In this document: one piece after another, positions 1 through 5,940 of the stretch | How the letters are laid out: each line of letters begins with the position of its first letter | How positions within the stretch are numbered: the stretch's first letter is position 1 | Source: an uncultured Clostridium sp. | GTDB lineage: Bacteria > Bacillota > Clostridia > Clostridiales > Clostridiaceae | Assembly (NCBI GenBank): GCA_946575275.1 | Contig: CAMNZV010000032.1 | Span: 1-10,871, forward strand | Direction: 5' to 3' | DNA: 10,871 bases | Notes under the pieces: generated by a model | What the model saw: the letters and a program-made list of their open reading frames with translations, nothing else | What the model was told of the DNA's origin: nothing | Databases searched by the model: none | Position numbers and translations under genes: made by a program

Positions 1-290
1 ATGTAAGAGGAATGATGAAAAATAAACATCTTTCAAAAGCAATATCAAAACAAGGATTCAATATGTTTAGAGTTAAATTAACTAATAAATGCAAAGAATT
101 TGGTATTGAATTAAGAGTTGTAAATAGGTTTTATCCATCAAGTAAATTATGTCATGAATGTGGTTCTATTAAAAAAGATTTAAAACTTTCAGATAGAGAG
201 TATGTTTGTGAATGTGGGTATAAAGAAGATAGAGATTTAAATGCAAGTCTTAATTTGAGAGATTCTAAAATATACAAAATTGCAAACTAA
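1..290 (+). CDS. tnpB: TnpB RNA-guided endonuclease (IS605 OrfB), C-terminal part, cut by window edge
   Basis: This is the C-terminal end of a TnpB/OrfB protein, the transposon-encoded RNA-guided DNA nuclease related to Cas12. The frame is open to the left edge (first full codon GTA at position 3, reading VRGMMKNKHLSKAI), so the ATG at 12 is internal and not a start. Visible landmarks are the family's GMMKNKHL stretch, the YPSSKLCHECG motif, and a four-cysteine zinc ribbon (CxxC at 150-161, CxC at 207-215). The terminal DRDLNAS motif at 228-248 carries the third RuvC acidic residue. Full TnpB proteins are roughly 370-400 residues, so about three quarters lies outside the window. The first two RuvC catalytic residues cannot be checked, but the last is intact, which fits an active nuclease more than a dead derivative. 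Family assignment is secure; activity is unknown. Confidence 0.93.
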   Translation, partial: VRGMMKNKHLSKAISKQGFNMFRVKLTNKCKEFGIELRVVNRFYPSSKLCHECGSIKKDLKLSDREYVCECGYKEDRDLNASLNLRDSKIYKIAN

Positions 291-430
291 AAGCATTGTA
301 TATATGTACCCAAGGTTATTTGGGGAATTAACGACTGTGGAGTGTTATATCAAATGTTAGTAGTGTAATTTATTATATGAGGACAGACACATTGAAACAG
401 TAACAATCTCGATATGGGTATGTTTGTCCA
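291..430 (+). ncRNA. Probable omega-RNA (reRNA) scaffold / transposon right end
   Basis: In TnpB elements the guide RNA scaffold is transcribed from the tnpB 3' end and right end, and its guide is the flanking DNA just past the element. Here the non-coding stretch after tnpB holds a small hairpin (CCCAA 309-313 with TTGGG 320-324, loop GGTTAT). It also holds a long-looped stem, GGACAGACA 381-389 with TGTTTGTCC 421-429, nine pairs including one G-U. No ORF of note is present. The 5' end probably overlaps tnpB. The role is inferred from position and structure only. Confidence 0.5.
381..429 (+). repeat. Right-end stem (9-bp inverted repeat with 31-base loop)
   Basis: GGACAGACA at 381-389 pairs with TGTTTGTCC at 421-429, with one G-U pair. 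There is no following run of T, so it is not an intrinsic terminator. Its place just inside the expected element boundary suits a transposase-recognised right-end hairpin and/or the last stem of the omega-RNA. Confidence 0.6.
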
Positions 431-453
431 TATTTTGAGTAGCAGAAGTTAAA

Positions 454-1425
454 ATGAAACGAATAATTACCCTATTAGTAAGTACAATTTTAATATTAAC
501 TATATTTGTTGGTTGCAACAACAACACAAAGGTAACTACAGAGGAAAGTGTGATTCCAAATATTGGAGTATTAAAAGGACCTACAGCAATGGGGATGGTT
601 AAATTAATGGGGGATACTAAAAACTATAATATTACAATGTCAGGTTCAATAGATGAGGTAACACCTAAAATAGTAAATGGTGAATATGATATTTGTGCAA
701 TTCCTGCTAATATGTCATCTGTATTGTACAATAATACAAAAGGAGAAGTAACAGTACTTGCAATAAACACCCTTGGAATTTTATATATTGTTGAAAATGG
801 CAATACTGTTAATTCTGTAAGTGACTTAAAGGGAAAAACTATTTATGCAAGTGGAAAGGGAGCAACCCCTGAATATTCATTAAATTACTTACTAAAGTCT
901 AATGGTATCAATCCTGAAACTGATGTTAAAATTGAATATAAATCTGAACATTCAGAGTGTTTGGCAGCATTAATGGCAGATGAAAATGGTATTGCAATGC
1001 TTCCAGAACCTTTTGTAACAACAGCAAAGCAAAAAAGCCCAAATCTTAGAGTTGCAATTGATATGAATAAAGAATGGGAAAATATGCAGGGAGACAATGG
1101 AGGTTTAATTACTGGAGTAGTTATATGTAGAACTGAATTTTTAAAAGAACACCCAAAAAAGATAAAATCATTTTTAAAAGATTATAAGGATTCAGTGGAA
1201 TTTGTTAATACAAATAATGATGAAGCTGCAGCCTTAATTGGAGAAAAAGATATTATTCCAGAAGCTGTGGCGAAGGTTGCACTACCAAATTGTAATATTA
1301 CATATATAGATGGTAATGATATGAAGAATAAATTAGAAGGATATTTAAAGGTTCTATACGACCAAAATCCAAAAGCTGTTGGAGGAAGTTTACCAAATGA
1401 GGATTTTTACTACAGTGAAAAATAA
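454..1425 (+). CDS. ABC transporter solute-binding lipoprotein (NMT1/SsuA/ThiY-like)
   Basis: This is the extracytoplasmic substrate receptor of an ABC importer, 323 residues. It has a lipoprotein signal peptide: K2-R3, a hydrophobic stretch to residue 19, and FVGC with Cys21 as the lipidated residue. The mature part starts with a short Asn/Thr linker and a GVLKGPTAMGMVKL motif (residues 38-51). It continues with the second-lobe DLKGKTIYASGKGATPEY segment from residue 124, typical of the NMT1/SsuA/ThiY (COG0715-like) periplasmic-binding fold. Related receptors take up thiamine precursors, sulfonates or nitrate, but the ligand here cannot be read from sequence. It overlaps the permease gene by 29 bases, so the two are co-translated. 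The ATG has no strong Shine-Dalgarno sequence (only CAGAAG at 443-448) and sits immediately after the transposon right end. Function class is confident; substrate is not. Confidence 0.9.
   Translation: MKRIITLLVSTILILTIFVGCNNNTKVTTEESVIPNIGVLKGPTAMGMVKLMGDTKNYNITMSGSIDEVTPKIVNGEYDICAIPANMSSVLYNNTKGEVTVLAINTLGILYIVENGNTVNSVSDLKGKTIYASGKGATPEYSLNYLLKSNGINPETDVKIEYKSEHSECLAALMADENGIAMLPEPFVTTAKQKSPNLRVAIDMNKEWENMQGDNGGLITGVVICRTEFLKEHPKKIKSFLKDYKDSVEFVNTNNDEAAALIGEKDIIPEAVAKVALPNCNITYIDGNDMKNKLEGYLKVLYDQNPKAVGGSLPNEDFYYSEK
1381..1388 (+). promoter_or_regulatory. Ribosome binding site deciding the permease start
   Basis: GGAGGAAG lies inside the 3' end of the binding-protein gene, 8 bases before the ATG at 1397. 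A TTG at 1379 would extend the ORF by six codons but overlaps this site and has none of its own, so ATG 1397 is chosen. Confidence 0.75.
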
Positions 1426-2164
1426 GAGTGAAATTTCAATAAAAGCTATAGTTATTTGGCTTTCAATATGGCAAATTACAAGTATGATTATTTCAAAGGA
1501 GATACTATTAGTATCTCCTATTTCTGCCTTAAAGAAATTATTTGAACTTGGTGTAGAAGGAGAATTTTGGATAGCAATTATATTTTCTTTTAGTAGAATT
1601 TTTCTAGGATTTATTTTAGCTTTAATTTTTGGAATAATATTTGCAGTATTATCACGAAGATTTAAATGGTTTAAAGAATTTATATATCCACCAATAATTG
1701 TAATGCAATCTGTACCAGTAGCTTCATTTATAATTTTATGTTTAATATGGATTTCTACTAGAAATTTGTCTATTTTCATTTCATTTATTATGGTTCTTCC
1801 TATTATATATACTAACGTACTTGAAGGTATAAATGAAACAGATAAGGAACTTTTAGAAATGGCTAAGGTTTTTAAGGTTCCTTTATATAAGAAAATTAAA
1901 TATATTTATCTTTGGCAAGTTATGCCATATATAAGGTCAGCCTGTGATGTATCTTTAGGACTAGCTTTCAAATCTGGAATTGCAGCAGAGGTTATAGGTA
2001 TTCCAAAAGGATCTATAGGTGAAAAGCTTTATGAGGCTAAAATATATTTAAATACTGCAGAGTTATTTGCATGGACTATTTTAATTGTGATTTTAAGTGT
2101 AGTATTAAAGAAAAGTTTCATGTTTATACTAGAGTATATTTCAAGACGTATGGAAAGGACATAA
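1397..2164 (+). CDS. ABC transporter permease (BPD_transp_1 family, SsuC/TauC-like)
   Basis: This is the membrane channel subunit of the importer, 255 residues from the ATG preceded by GGAGGAAG. The chain is strongly hydrophobic with about six membrane segments, including residues near 17-35, 55-85 and 100-145 and a final helix near 225-245. The cytoplasmic EAA-type coupling loop, contacting the ATPase, lies at residues 154-175 (EMAKVFKVPLYKKIKYIYL then PYI). It is diverged from the EAA consensus but keeps spacing and the trailing proline. The VMQSVPVASF segment is typical of the nitrate/taurine/thiamine-precursor permease family. It overlaps the upstream receptor gene by 29 bases, and its stop is one base before the ATPase ATG, so the three subunits form one translationally coupled unit. 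Substrate unknown. Confidence 0.88.
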   Translation: MRIFTTVKNKSEISIKAIVIWLSIWQITSMIISKEILLVSPISALKKLFELGVEGEFWIAIIFSFSRIFLGFILALIFGIIFAVLSRRFKWFKEFIYPPIIVMQSVPVASFIILCLIWISTRNLSIFISFIMVLPIIYTNVLEGINETDKELLEMAKVFKVPLYKKIKYIYLWQVMPYIRSACDVSLGLAFKSGIAAEVIGIPKGSIGEKLYEAKIYLNTAELFAWTILIVILSVVLKKSFMFILEYISRRMERT

Positions 2165-2165
2165 A

Positions 2166-2738
2166 ATGGATATATTATTAAAGGATATTAACAAAAGCTA
2201 TGGGGATAAGGTTGTATTTAGAAATAAGACTTATTTATTTAAGGAAGGTTCAAAGACCTTAATACTTGGTGAATCTGGAATAGGTAAGACAACTTTGCTA
2301 AAAATAATTATGGGACTTGAAGGAATAGACAATGGTACAATTAGTGGTATTTCAAATAAAAAAATAAGTGTAGTATTTCAAGAGGATAGGTTATGTGAAA
2401 ACTTAAGTGTTGCATCTAATATAAGTCTTGTAAATTCAAACATAAATAATGATGATATAACAAAAGAGCTAGATAGGGTTGGTCTATTGGATTCAATAAA
2501 TACAAAGGTTAAAGATTTAAGTGGTGGTATGAAAAGAAGAGTTGCCATTGTTAGGGCTTTGTTATTTGATTTTGATATCCTTATTTTAGATGAACCCTTT
2601 AAAGGGTTAGATAAGGAAAATAAGGATAAAACAATTGAATTAATTAAGGATAGAATTAAAGGAAAAACCTTAATTATGGTATCCCATGATTTAGAAGAAG
2701 GTAATAAATTGTGCAATGAATTTATAAAAGTTAAATAA
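2166..2738 (+). CDS. ABC transporter ATP-binding protein (short form)
   Basis: This is the ATPase that powers the importer. All nucleotide-binding motifs are present: Walker A GESGIGKTT (residues 35-43), Q-loop Gln72 in VVFQEDRL, signature LSGGMKRR (118-125), Walker B DILILDEP (137-144) with catalytic Glu143, D-loop GLD, and switch His174 in MVSHD. At 190 residues it is much shorter than the 240-260 of SsuB/TauB/ThiZ-type ATPases. It has a compressed helical subdomain region and ends about 15 residues after the H-loop, with no C-terminal extension. The ORF is intact, so this is a compact form and not a truncation by frameshift. It begins one base after the permease stop, with AAAGGA at 2154-2159 as ribosome site. 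Confidence 0.92.
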   Translation: MDILLKDINKSYGDKVVFRNKTYLFKEGSKTLILGESGIGKTTLLKIIMGLEGIDNGTISGISNKKISVVFQEDRLCENLSVASNISLVNSNINNDDITKELDRVGLLDSINTKVKDLSGGMKRRVAIVRALLFDFDILILDEPFKGLDKENKDKTIELIKDRIKGKTLIMVSHDLEEGNKLCNEFIKVK

Positions 2739-2754
2739 AAATCATTATCAACTA

Positions 2755-2783
2755 TTGACAAGGATATAGGAATATTATATAGT
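2755..2783 (+). promoter_or_regulatory. Sigma-A-type promoter of the trmB-lysA transcript
   Basis: TTGACA at 2755-2760, a 17-base spacer, then TATAGT at 2778-2783: a perfect -35 and a one-mismatch -10 at ideal spacing. Transcription should start near 2790, leaving a leader of only about 28 bases to the proposed start codon. There is no room for a lysine riboswitch or other attenuator. Confidence 0.85.
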
Positions 2784-2798
2784 ATTCCTATATAGGAA
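2764..2798. promoter_or_regulatory. Operator-like composite inverted repeat (three half-sites)
   Basis: ATATAGGAATA (2764-2774) is mirrored by TATTCCTATAT (2783-2793). With the inner TATATA, the 30-base dyad has 14 of 15 pairs complementary, and its centre falls on the -10 box. The right arm is reused in a second perfect 14-base palindrome, TTCCTATATAGGAA (2785-2798), over the expected transcription start. The shared half-site is TATAGGAA. Position suggests repression by the TrmB protein encoded just downstream; binding is inferred. Confidence 0.75.
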
Positions 2799-2804
2799 CA
2801 CTTT

Positions 2805-2811
2805 GGAGGTG
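2805..2811 (+). promoter_or_regulatory. Ribosome binding site of the trmB-like gene
   Basis: GGAGGTG is the only strong Shine-Dalgarno sequence before this gene. Counting from the end of GGAGG it is 8 bases before ATA 2818 and 14 before ATT 2824. It overlaps the upstream candidate TTG at 2803, which argues against that start. Confidence 0.75.
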
Positions 2812-2817
2812 TTTAAT

Positions 2818-3516
2818 ATAAATATTGTTGAAGAGTTAATGGATTTTGGATTAACAAGACAGGAAGCTAATATTTATCTTTTACTAATTTCTGAAGGGGA
2901 TTTAAATGGATATGAAGTATCAAAATTATCTGGTATTTCAAGGTCTAATGCATATAATTCCTTGGCAGCCTTAGTTGATAAGGGGGCAGCATATGTTATA
3001 GAAGGTAATTCTATATCCTATACACCTGTAAATATAGTTGAGTTTTGTAACAACAAAATTAGGTTAATGGAAGAAAATCGAGATTATTTAATGAAGAATA
3101 TGCCAACAAAAAAAGCAGAAAGTGATGGATATATTACAATTAAAGGTGAAAAACATATTATAGATAAAATGAAAAATATGATACTTGAAGCTAAGGAAAG
3201 AATATATTTATCTATTAGTAATAAATGGCTAAAGGAAATTTTAATAGAATTAAATTTAGTAAAAGATAAGGGAATTAAAATAGTTATTGTAACAGAAGAT
3301 AATTTTCTTTTAGATAATGCAAAGGTGTATTATTCAGAAATAAAAACAGGGCAAATTAGAATTATAGTGGATTCAAAACATGTATTAACAGGCAGTATTA
3401 TACACAAAACTTATTCTACATGTTTATATTCAAGTAATAATAATTTAGTTGAAGTTTTTAAGGAAGCATTAAAAAATGAAATAGTATTAATTAAAATAAA
3501 CAAGGGGGATCTATAA
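2818..3516 (+). CDS. TrmB-family transcriptional regulator
   Basis: This is a DNA-binding regulator of about 232 residues. An N-terminal winged helix-turn-helix of TrmB type spans residues 1-75 (EELMDFGLTRQEANIYLLL, then recognition region LSGISRSNAYNSLAALVDKG). The C-terminal half, from about residue 100, is an effector domain like the phospholipase-D-related fold of TrmB proteins (KGEKHIIDKMKNMI, ending TGSIIHKTYSTCLYSSNNN). Start choice is difficult. TTG 2803 overlaps the ribosome site and would have no site of its own, and ATG 2839 removes the first conserved helix. ATA 2818, 8 bases after GGAGG, gives the family-like N-terminus (M)NIVEELMDFGL, so I chose it; ATT 2824 is the alternative. 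The stop overlaps the lysA ATG by one base. It probably controls its own promoter and lysA. Confidence 0.85.
   Translation: MNIVEELMDFGLTRQEANIYLLLISEGDLNGYEVSKLSGISRSNAYNSLAALVDKGAAYVIEGNSISYTPVNIVEFCNNKIRLMEENRDYLMKNMPTKKAESDGYITIKGEKHIIDKMKNMILEAKERIYLSISNKWLKEILIELNLVKDKGIKIVIVTEDNFLLDNAKVYYSEIKTGQIRIIVDSKHVLTGSIIHKTYSTCLYSSNNNLVEVFKEALKNEIVLIKINKGDL
3502..3510 (+). promoter_or_regulatory. Ribosome binding site of lysA
   Basis: AAGGGGGAT lies in the last codons of the regulator gene, 5 bases before the ATG at 3516, which shares one base with the regulator's TAA (TAATG). This implies translational coupling. Confidence 0.7.
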
Positions 3517-4763
3517 TGATAAAAAAACCATTTGTAACAAAGGAACAATTAGAACAAATAAGAAAAGAGTATCCAACTCCATTTTACATTTATGACGAAA
3601 AAGGAATAAGAGAAAATGCACGTAAGTTAAACCAAGCCTTTTCTTGGAATAAAGGCTTTAAAGAATATTTTGCTGTAAAAGCAACACCAAATCCATATAT
3701 ATTAAAGATTCTTCAAGAAGAAGGATGTGGAGCAGATTGTTCCTCTTATACAGAATTATTAATGTCTGATAGATGTGGATTTAAAGAAAGTGATATAATG
3801 TTTTCTTCAAATGATACACCAGCAGCAGAGTTTCAATTAGCTCGTAAATTAAATGTAACAATTAACTTAGATGATATTACTCATATTGATTTCTTAAAGG
3901 AAGTTAGTGATATTCCAAAGGTTATTTCATGTAGATATAATCCAGGTGGAACTTTTGAACTTGGAACTGATATAATGGATAATCCTGGAGATTCAAAATA
4001 TGGATTAACTAAAGAACAAATGAAAGAAGCTTTCATTAAATTAAAAGGTCTTGGAGTTGAAGAATTTGGTATTCATTCATTCCTTGCAAGTAACACTGTT
4101 TCAAATGAGTATTATCCAGCACTTGCAAAAATATTATTTGAACTAGCTGTTGAATTACAAAAGGAAACAGGAGTTCATATAGGCTTTATTAATCTTTCAG
4201 GAGGAGTTGGAATTCCTTATACTGAAGACAAGGAGCCTAATGACATTTTAGTAATTGGAGAAGGTGTAAGAAAGGCATTTGAAGAAGTTCTTGTACCAGC
4301 TGACATGGGTGATGTATCAATATATACAGAACTTGGACGTTTTATGCTTGGACCTTATGGTCACTTAGTTACAACTGCTATACATGAAAAACATATTTAT
4401 AAGGAATATATAGGAGTAGATGCCTCAGCAGTTAACTTAATGAGACCTGCAATGTATGGAGCATACCACCACATTACAGTAATGGGTAAAGAAGATGCAC
4501 CAAGAGATTTCAAATATGATGTAACAGGTTCACTTTGTGAAAATAATGATAAATTTGCAGTAGATAGAATGCTACCTAAAATAGACAAGGGAGATATTCT
4601 TGTAATTCATGATGCAGGAGCTCATGGATTTGCAATGGGATACAATTATAATGGAAAATTAAAATCAGCAGAATTGTTATTAAAGGAAGATGGAACAGTT
4701 GAAATGATAAGAAGAGCTGAAACACCTGAAGATTATTTTGCAACTTTAGATTTTAATTTTTAA
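3516..4763 (+). CDS. lysA: Diaminopimelate decarboxylase (PLP-dependent, fold type III)
   Basis: Predicted to decarboxylate meso-diaminopimelate to lysine, the last lysine step, in the cytoplasm. It has 415 residues, the normal length. An alanine-racemase-type barrel leads with the PLP lysine Lys55 in YFAVKATPNP. It continues with His187 (GIHSFLASN), the phosphate-binding glycine loop SGGVGIPY (228-235) and YTELGRF with Glu272/Arg275. The C-terminal beta domain carries the intersubunit motif GSLCENND (Cys341-Asp345) and GAHGFAMGYNYN. Some motifs differ from E. coli-type LysA (ELGR for EPGR, GAHG for GAYG), as I recall for the clostridial/Bacteroidetes subgroup. Another carboxy-amino-acid substrate cannot be excluded, given its pairing with a TrmB regulator and an ABC importer. 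A terminator follows the stop. Confidence 0.85.
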   Translation: MIKKPFVTKEQLEQIRKEYPTPFYIYDEKGIRENARKLNQAFSWNKGFKEYFAVKATPNPYILKILQEEGCGADCSSYTELLMSDRCGFKESDIMFSSNDTPAAEFQLARKLNVTINLDDITHIDFLKEVSDIPKVISCRYNPGGTFELGTDIMDNPGDSKYGLTKEQMKEAFIKLKGLGVEEFGIHSFLASNTVSNEYYPALAKILFELAVELQKETGVHIGFINLSGGVGIPYTEDKEPNDILVIGEGVRKAFEEVLVPADMGDVSIYTELGRFMLGPYGHLVTTAIHEKHIYKEYIGVDASAVNLMRPAMYGAYHHITVMGKEDAPRDFKYDVTGSLCENNDKFAVDRMLPKIDKGDILVIHDAGAHGFAMGYNYNGKLKSAELLLKEDGTVEMIRRAETPEDYFATLDFNF

Positions 4764-4777
4764 TAAATTTATTAATG

Positions 4778-4817
4778 AGTACACTTATAGATATTATTTC
4801 TGTAGGTGTACTTTTTT
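4778..4817 (+). terminator. Rho-independent terminator after lysA
   Basis: AGTACACTTATAGA (4778-4791) pairs with TCTGTAGGTGTACT (4799-4812) over 14 positions including two G-U pairs, around a 7-base loop. A run of six T (4812-4817) and more T-rich sequence follow. It lies 15 bases after the lysA stop. Confidence 0.88.
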
Positions 4818-4828
4818 ATTTATTGTTG

Positions 4829-4857
4829 TTGACAAAGATGTTAACAAATTGTAAACT
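4829..4857 (+). promoter_or_regulatory. Sigma-A-type promoter of the surface-protein operon
   Basis: TTGACA at 4829-4834, 17-base spacer, TAAACT at 4852-4857. It starts directly after the lysA terminator and leaves a leader of about 40 bases before the ATG at 4906. No operator-like dyad similar to the TATAGGAA sites is seen here. Confidence 0.75.
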
Positions 4858-4905
4858 AAAATTGGCTAATTGTAGTATTATTTATAAAATAGGGGGTAAT
4901 TAATA

Positions 4906-5940
4906 ATGAAAAGGGGAAATTGCTTTATCGTAATTGTGTTTCTGTGTAGTTTTTTATTTAACAGTAATGTAGTTACAATTGCAAATGAAAAGGAAGACAA
5001 TGTTTTGTCTAATGACTATATTGTTGTTAACTTAGAAGATGAGAAGGAATCAACGGAATACCTAAGATTTAAGGTGTTAACAGAAAAGGGGAGTGTTAAT
5101 ACTAATGAGGATGATAATAAAAAATTAACTTATAATAATTTTGCATCATCTTATACAACTATAAATATTAACGAAAAAAGTTATATTTTTGGGCAAGGGG
5201 ATACTATTGAGGAACCCAAATATAACGAGAAAACAAGCAGCATTAAATGTTCACAAAAATTTGGAGATATTCTAGTGACACAGGAATTAGAATTAGTAAC
5301 GGGTTTTACCTATGGATTCAAGGATATGGTGAAGATAACCTATAATGTTGATAATCTTGGAGAGGAAAAGGCTCTAGTAGGCATTAGGTTAATGATAGAT
5401 CCTTTTATTGGAGAAGATGACAAAGGCTTAATAGAAATTGATAATGAAGCAATTATGGCAGAAACAAATATATTTGGCACGGATTTTAAAGGAGTTTGGC
5501 AAATAAAAAGTAATTATGAAAACGTTGTAGCTTATGGAAAATCAACTGAAAATAATTATGATAGTATTACCTTTGCAAATTGGGACAAGCTTTATGATAA
5601 CAGATGGAATTATGAGGTTAATGAAGTAGAAGCTATTTTAGATAGTGCTGTAGCTATGACATGGAACGAAGAGCTATTAGAAGCGAATTCAAGTAGAACA
5701 ATGGATAGTACTTATGGCGTTAAAAATGAAATACAAGAGGAAATAAATGAAGAAGTTATAGGTGAATCTGAATTTGATTTGGACAATATAAATAGTGCTG
5801 AAAGCGGTGTATTAGGTGCATCAGAGATGAAAACAGGTGATGAAAATAATTTGATATGGATTATATTATCGGTGTTAGTATCTATTACTGTTATAGCAGT
5901 TATTGTAAAGGTTAAAATAGGAGGTAAAAAAAATGATTAA
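4906..5940 (+). CDS. Secreted, C-terminally anchored beta-rich surface protein, function unknown
   Basis: 344 residues. A signal peptide (K2-R3, hydrophobic 7-18, likely cleavage after TIA near residue 26) is followed by a beta-rich extracellular domain at about 30-285. One membrane helix (about 316-336) and a KIGGKKND basic tail end the protein. The domain has recognisable stretches such as VGIRLMIDPFIGEDD, ITFANWDKLYDN and DSAVAMTWNEELL. I recall similar text (limited-change, dated-volume-like beta domains ending in a YYGLG-type motif) in bacterial surface proteins but cannot name the family. Before the helix, VLGASEMKTGDENN (residues 302-315) looks like a decayed VLGA..LPKTGD sortase signal. 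The ATG follows AGGGGG (4891-4896). The gene overlaps the next, giant gene by 8 bases, so both products are probably made together at the cell surface. Confidence 0.82.
   Translation: MKRGNCFIVIVFLCSFLFNSNVVTIANEKEDNVLSNDYIVVNLEDEKESTEYLRFKVLTEKGSVNTNEDDNKKLTYNNFASSYTTININEKSYIFGQGDTIEEPKYNEKTSSIKCSQKFGDILVTQELELVTGFTYGFKDMVKITYNVDNLGEEKALVGIRLMIDPFIGEDDKGLIEIDNEAIMAETNIFGTDFKGVWQIKSNYENVVAYGKSTENNYDSITFANWDKLYDNRWNYEVNEVEAILDSAVAMTWNEELLEANSSRTMDSTYGVKNEIQEEINEEVIGESEFDLDNINSAESGVLGASEMKTGDENNLIWIILSVLVSITVIAVIVKVKIGGKKND
5919..5924 (+). promoter_or_regulatory. Ribosome binding site of the giant surface gene
   Basis: A perfect AGGAGG lies 8 bases before ATG 5933, inside the end of the preceding gene. 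It fixes the start of the giant gene and supports translational coupling. Confidence 0.85.

Larger units (their letters stand above)
1..450 (+). mobile_element. Right-hand portion of an IS200/IS605- or IS607-type element
   Basis: A tnpB 3' end is followed by about 150 bases of non-coding sequence with conserved-looking hairpins and then directly by an unrelated transporter gene. This is the layout of the right end of a TnpB-bearing insertion sequence. The left end, and any tnpA, lie outside the window. The exact right boundary is not determined: the last hairpin ends at 429 and the next gene begins at 454, so the junction should lie between. IS605 versus IS607 cannot be told apart without the left end. 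Confidence 0.6.

Noticed and set aside
1..290. TnpB as a nuclease-dead TldR repressor associated with an ABC transporter
   Set aside because: TldR proteins lose RuvC residues, but the only visible one (DRDLNAS) is intact. The first two lie outside the window, so this cannot be fully excluded.
1379..1396. TTG start for the permease at 1379
   Set aside because: The GGAGGAAG ribosome site lies within these codons and points to ATG 1397.
1390..1779. Long minus-strand ORF opposite the permease gene
   Set aside because: It mirrors a hydrophobic AT-rich gene, has no ribosome site or recognisable domain, and the + strand gene is secure.
2764..2793. The dyad as an intrinsic terminator after the ABC genes
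   Set aside because: The pairing is A/T-rich with no T-run after it, and it overlaps a near-consensus promoter; an operator fits better. Readthrough from the ABC genes stays possible.
2784..2817. Lysine riboswitch or T-box upstream of the trmB-lysA genes
   Set aside because: The leader is only about 28 bases and has no matching conserved elements.
4761..4774. Perfect palindrome TAATAAATTTATTA at the lysA stop
   Set aside because: It is pure A/T and easily expected by chance in such AT-rich DNA; the GC-containing hairpin just after it explains termination.
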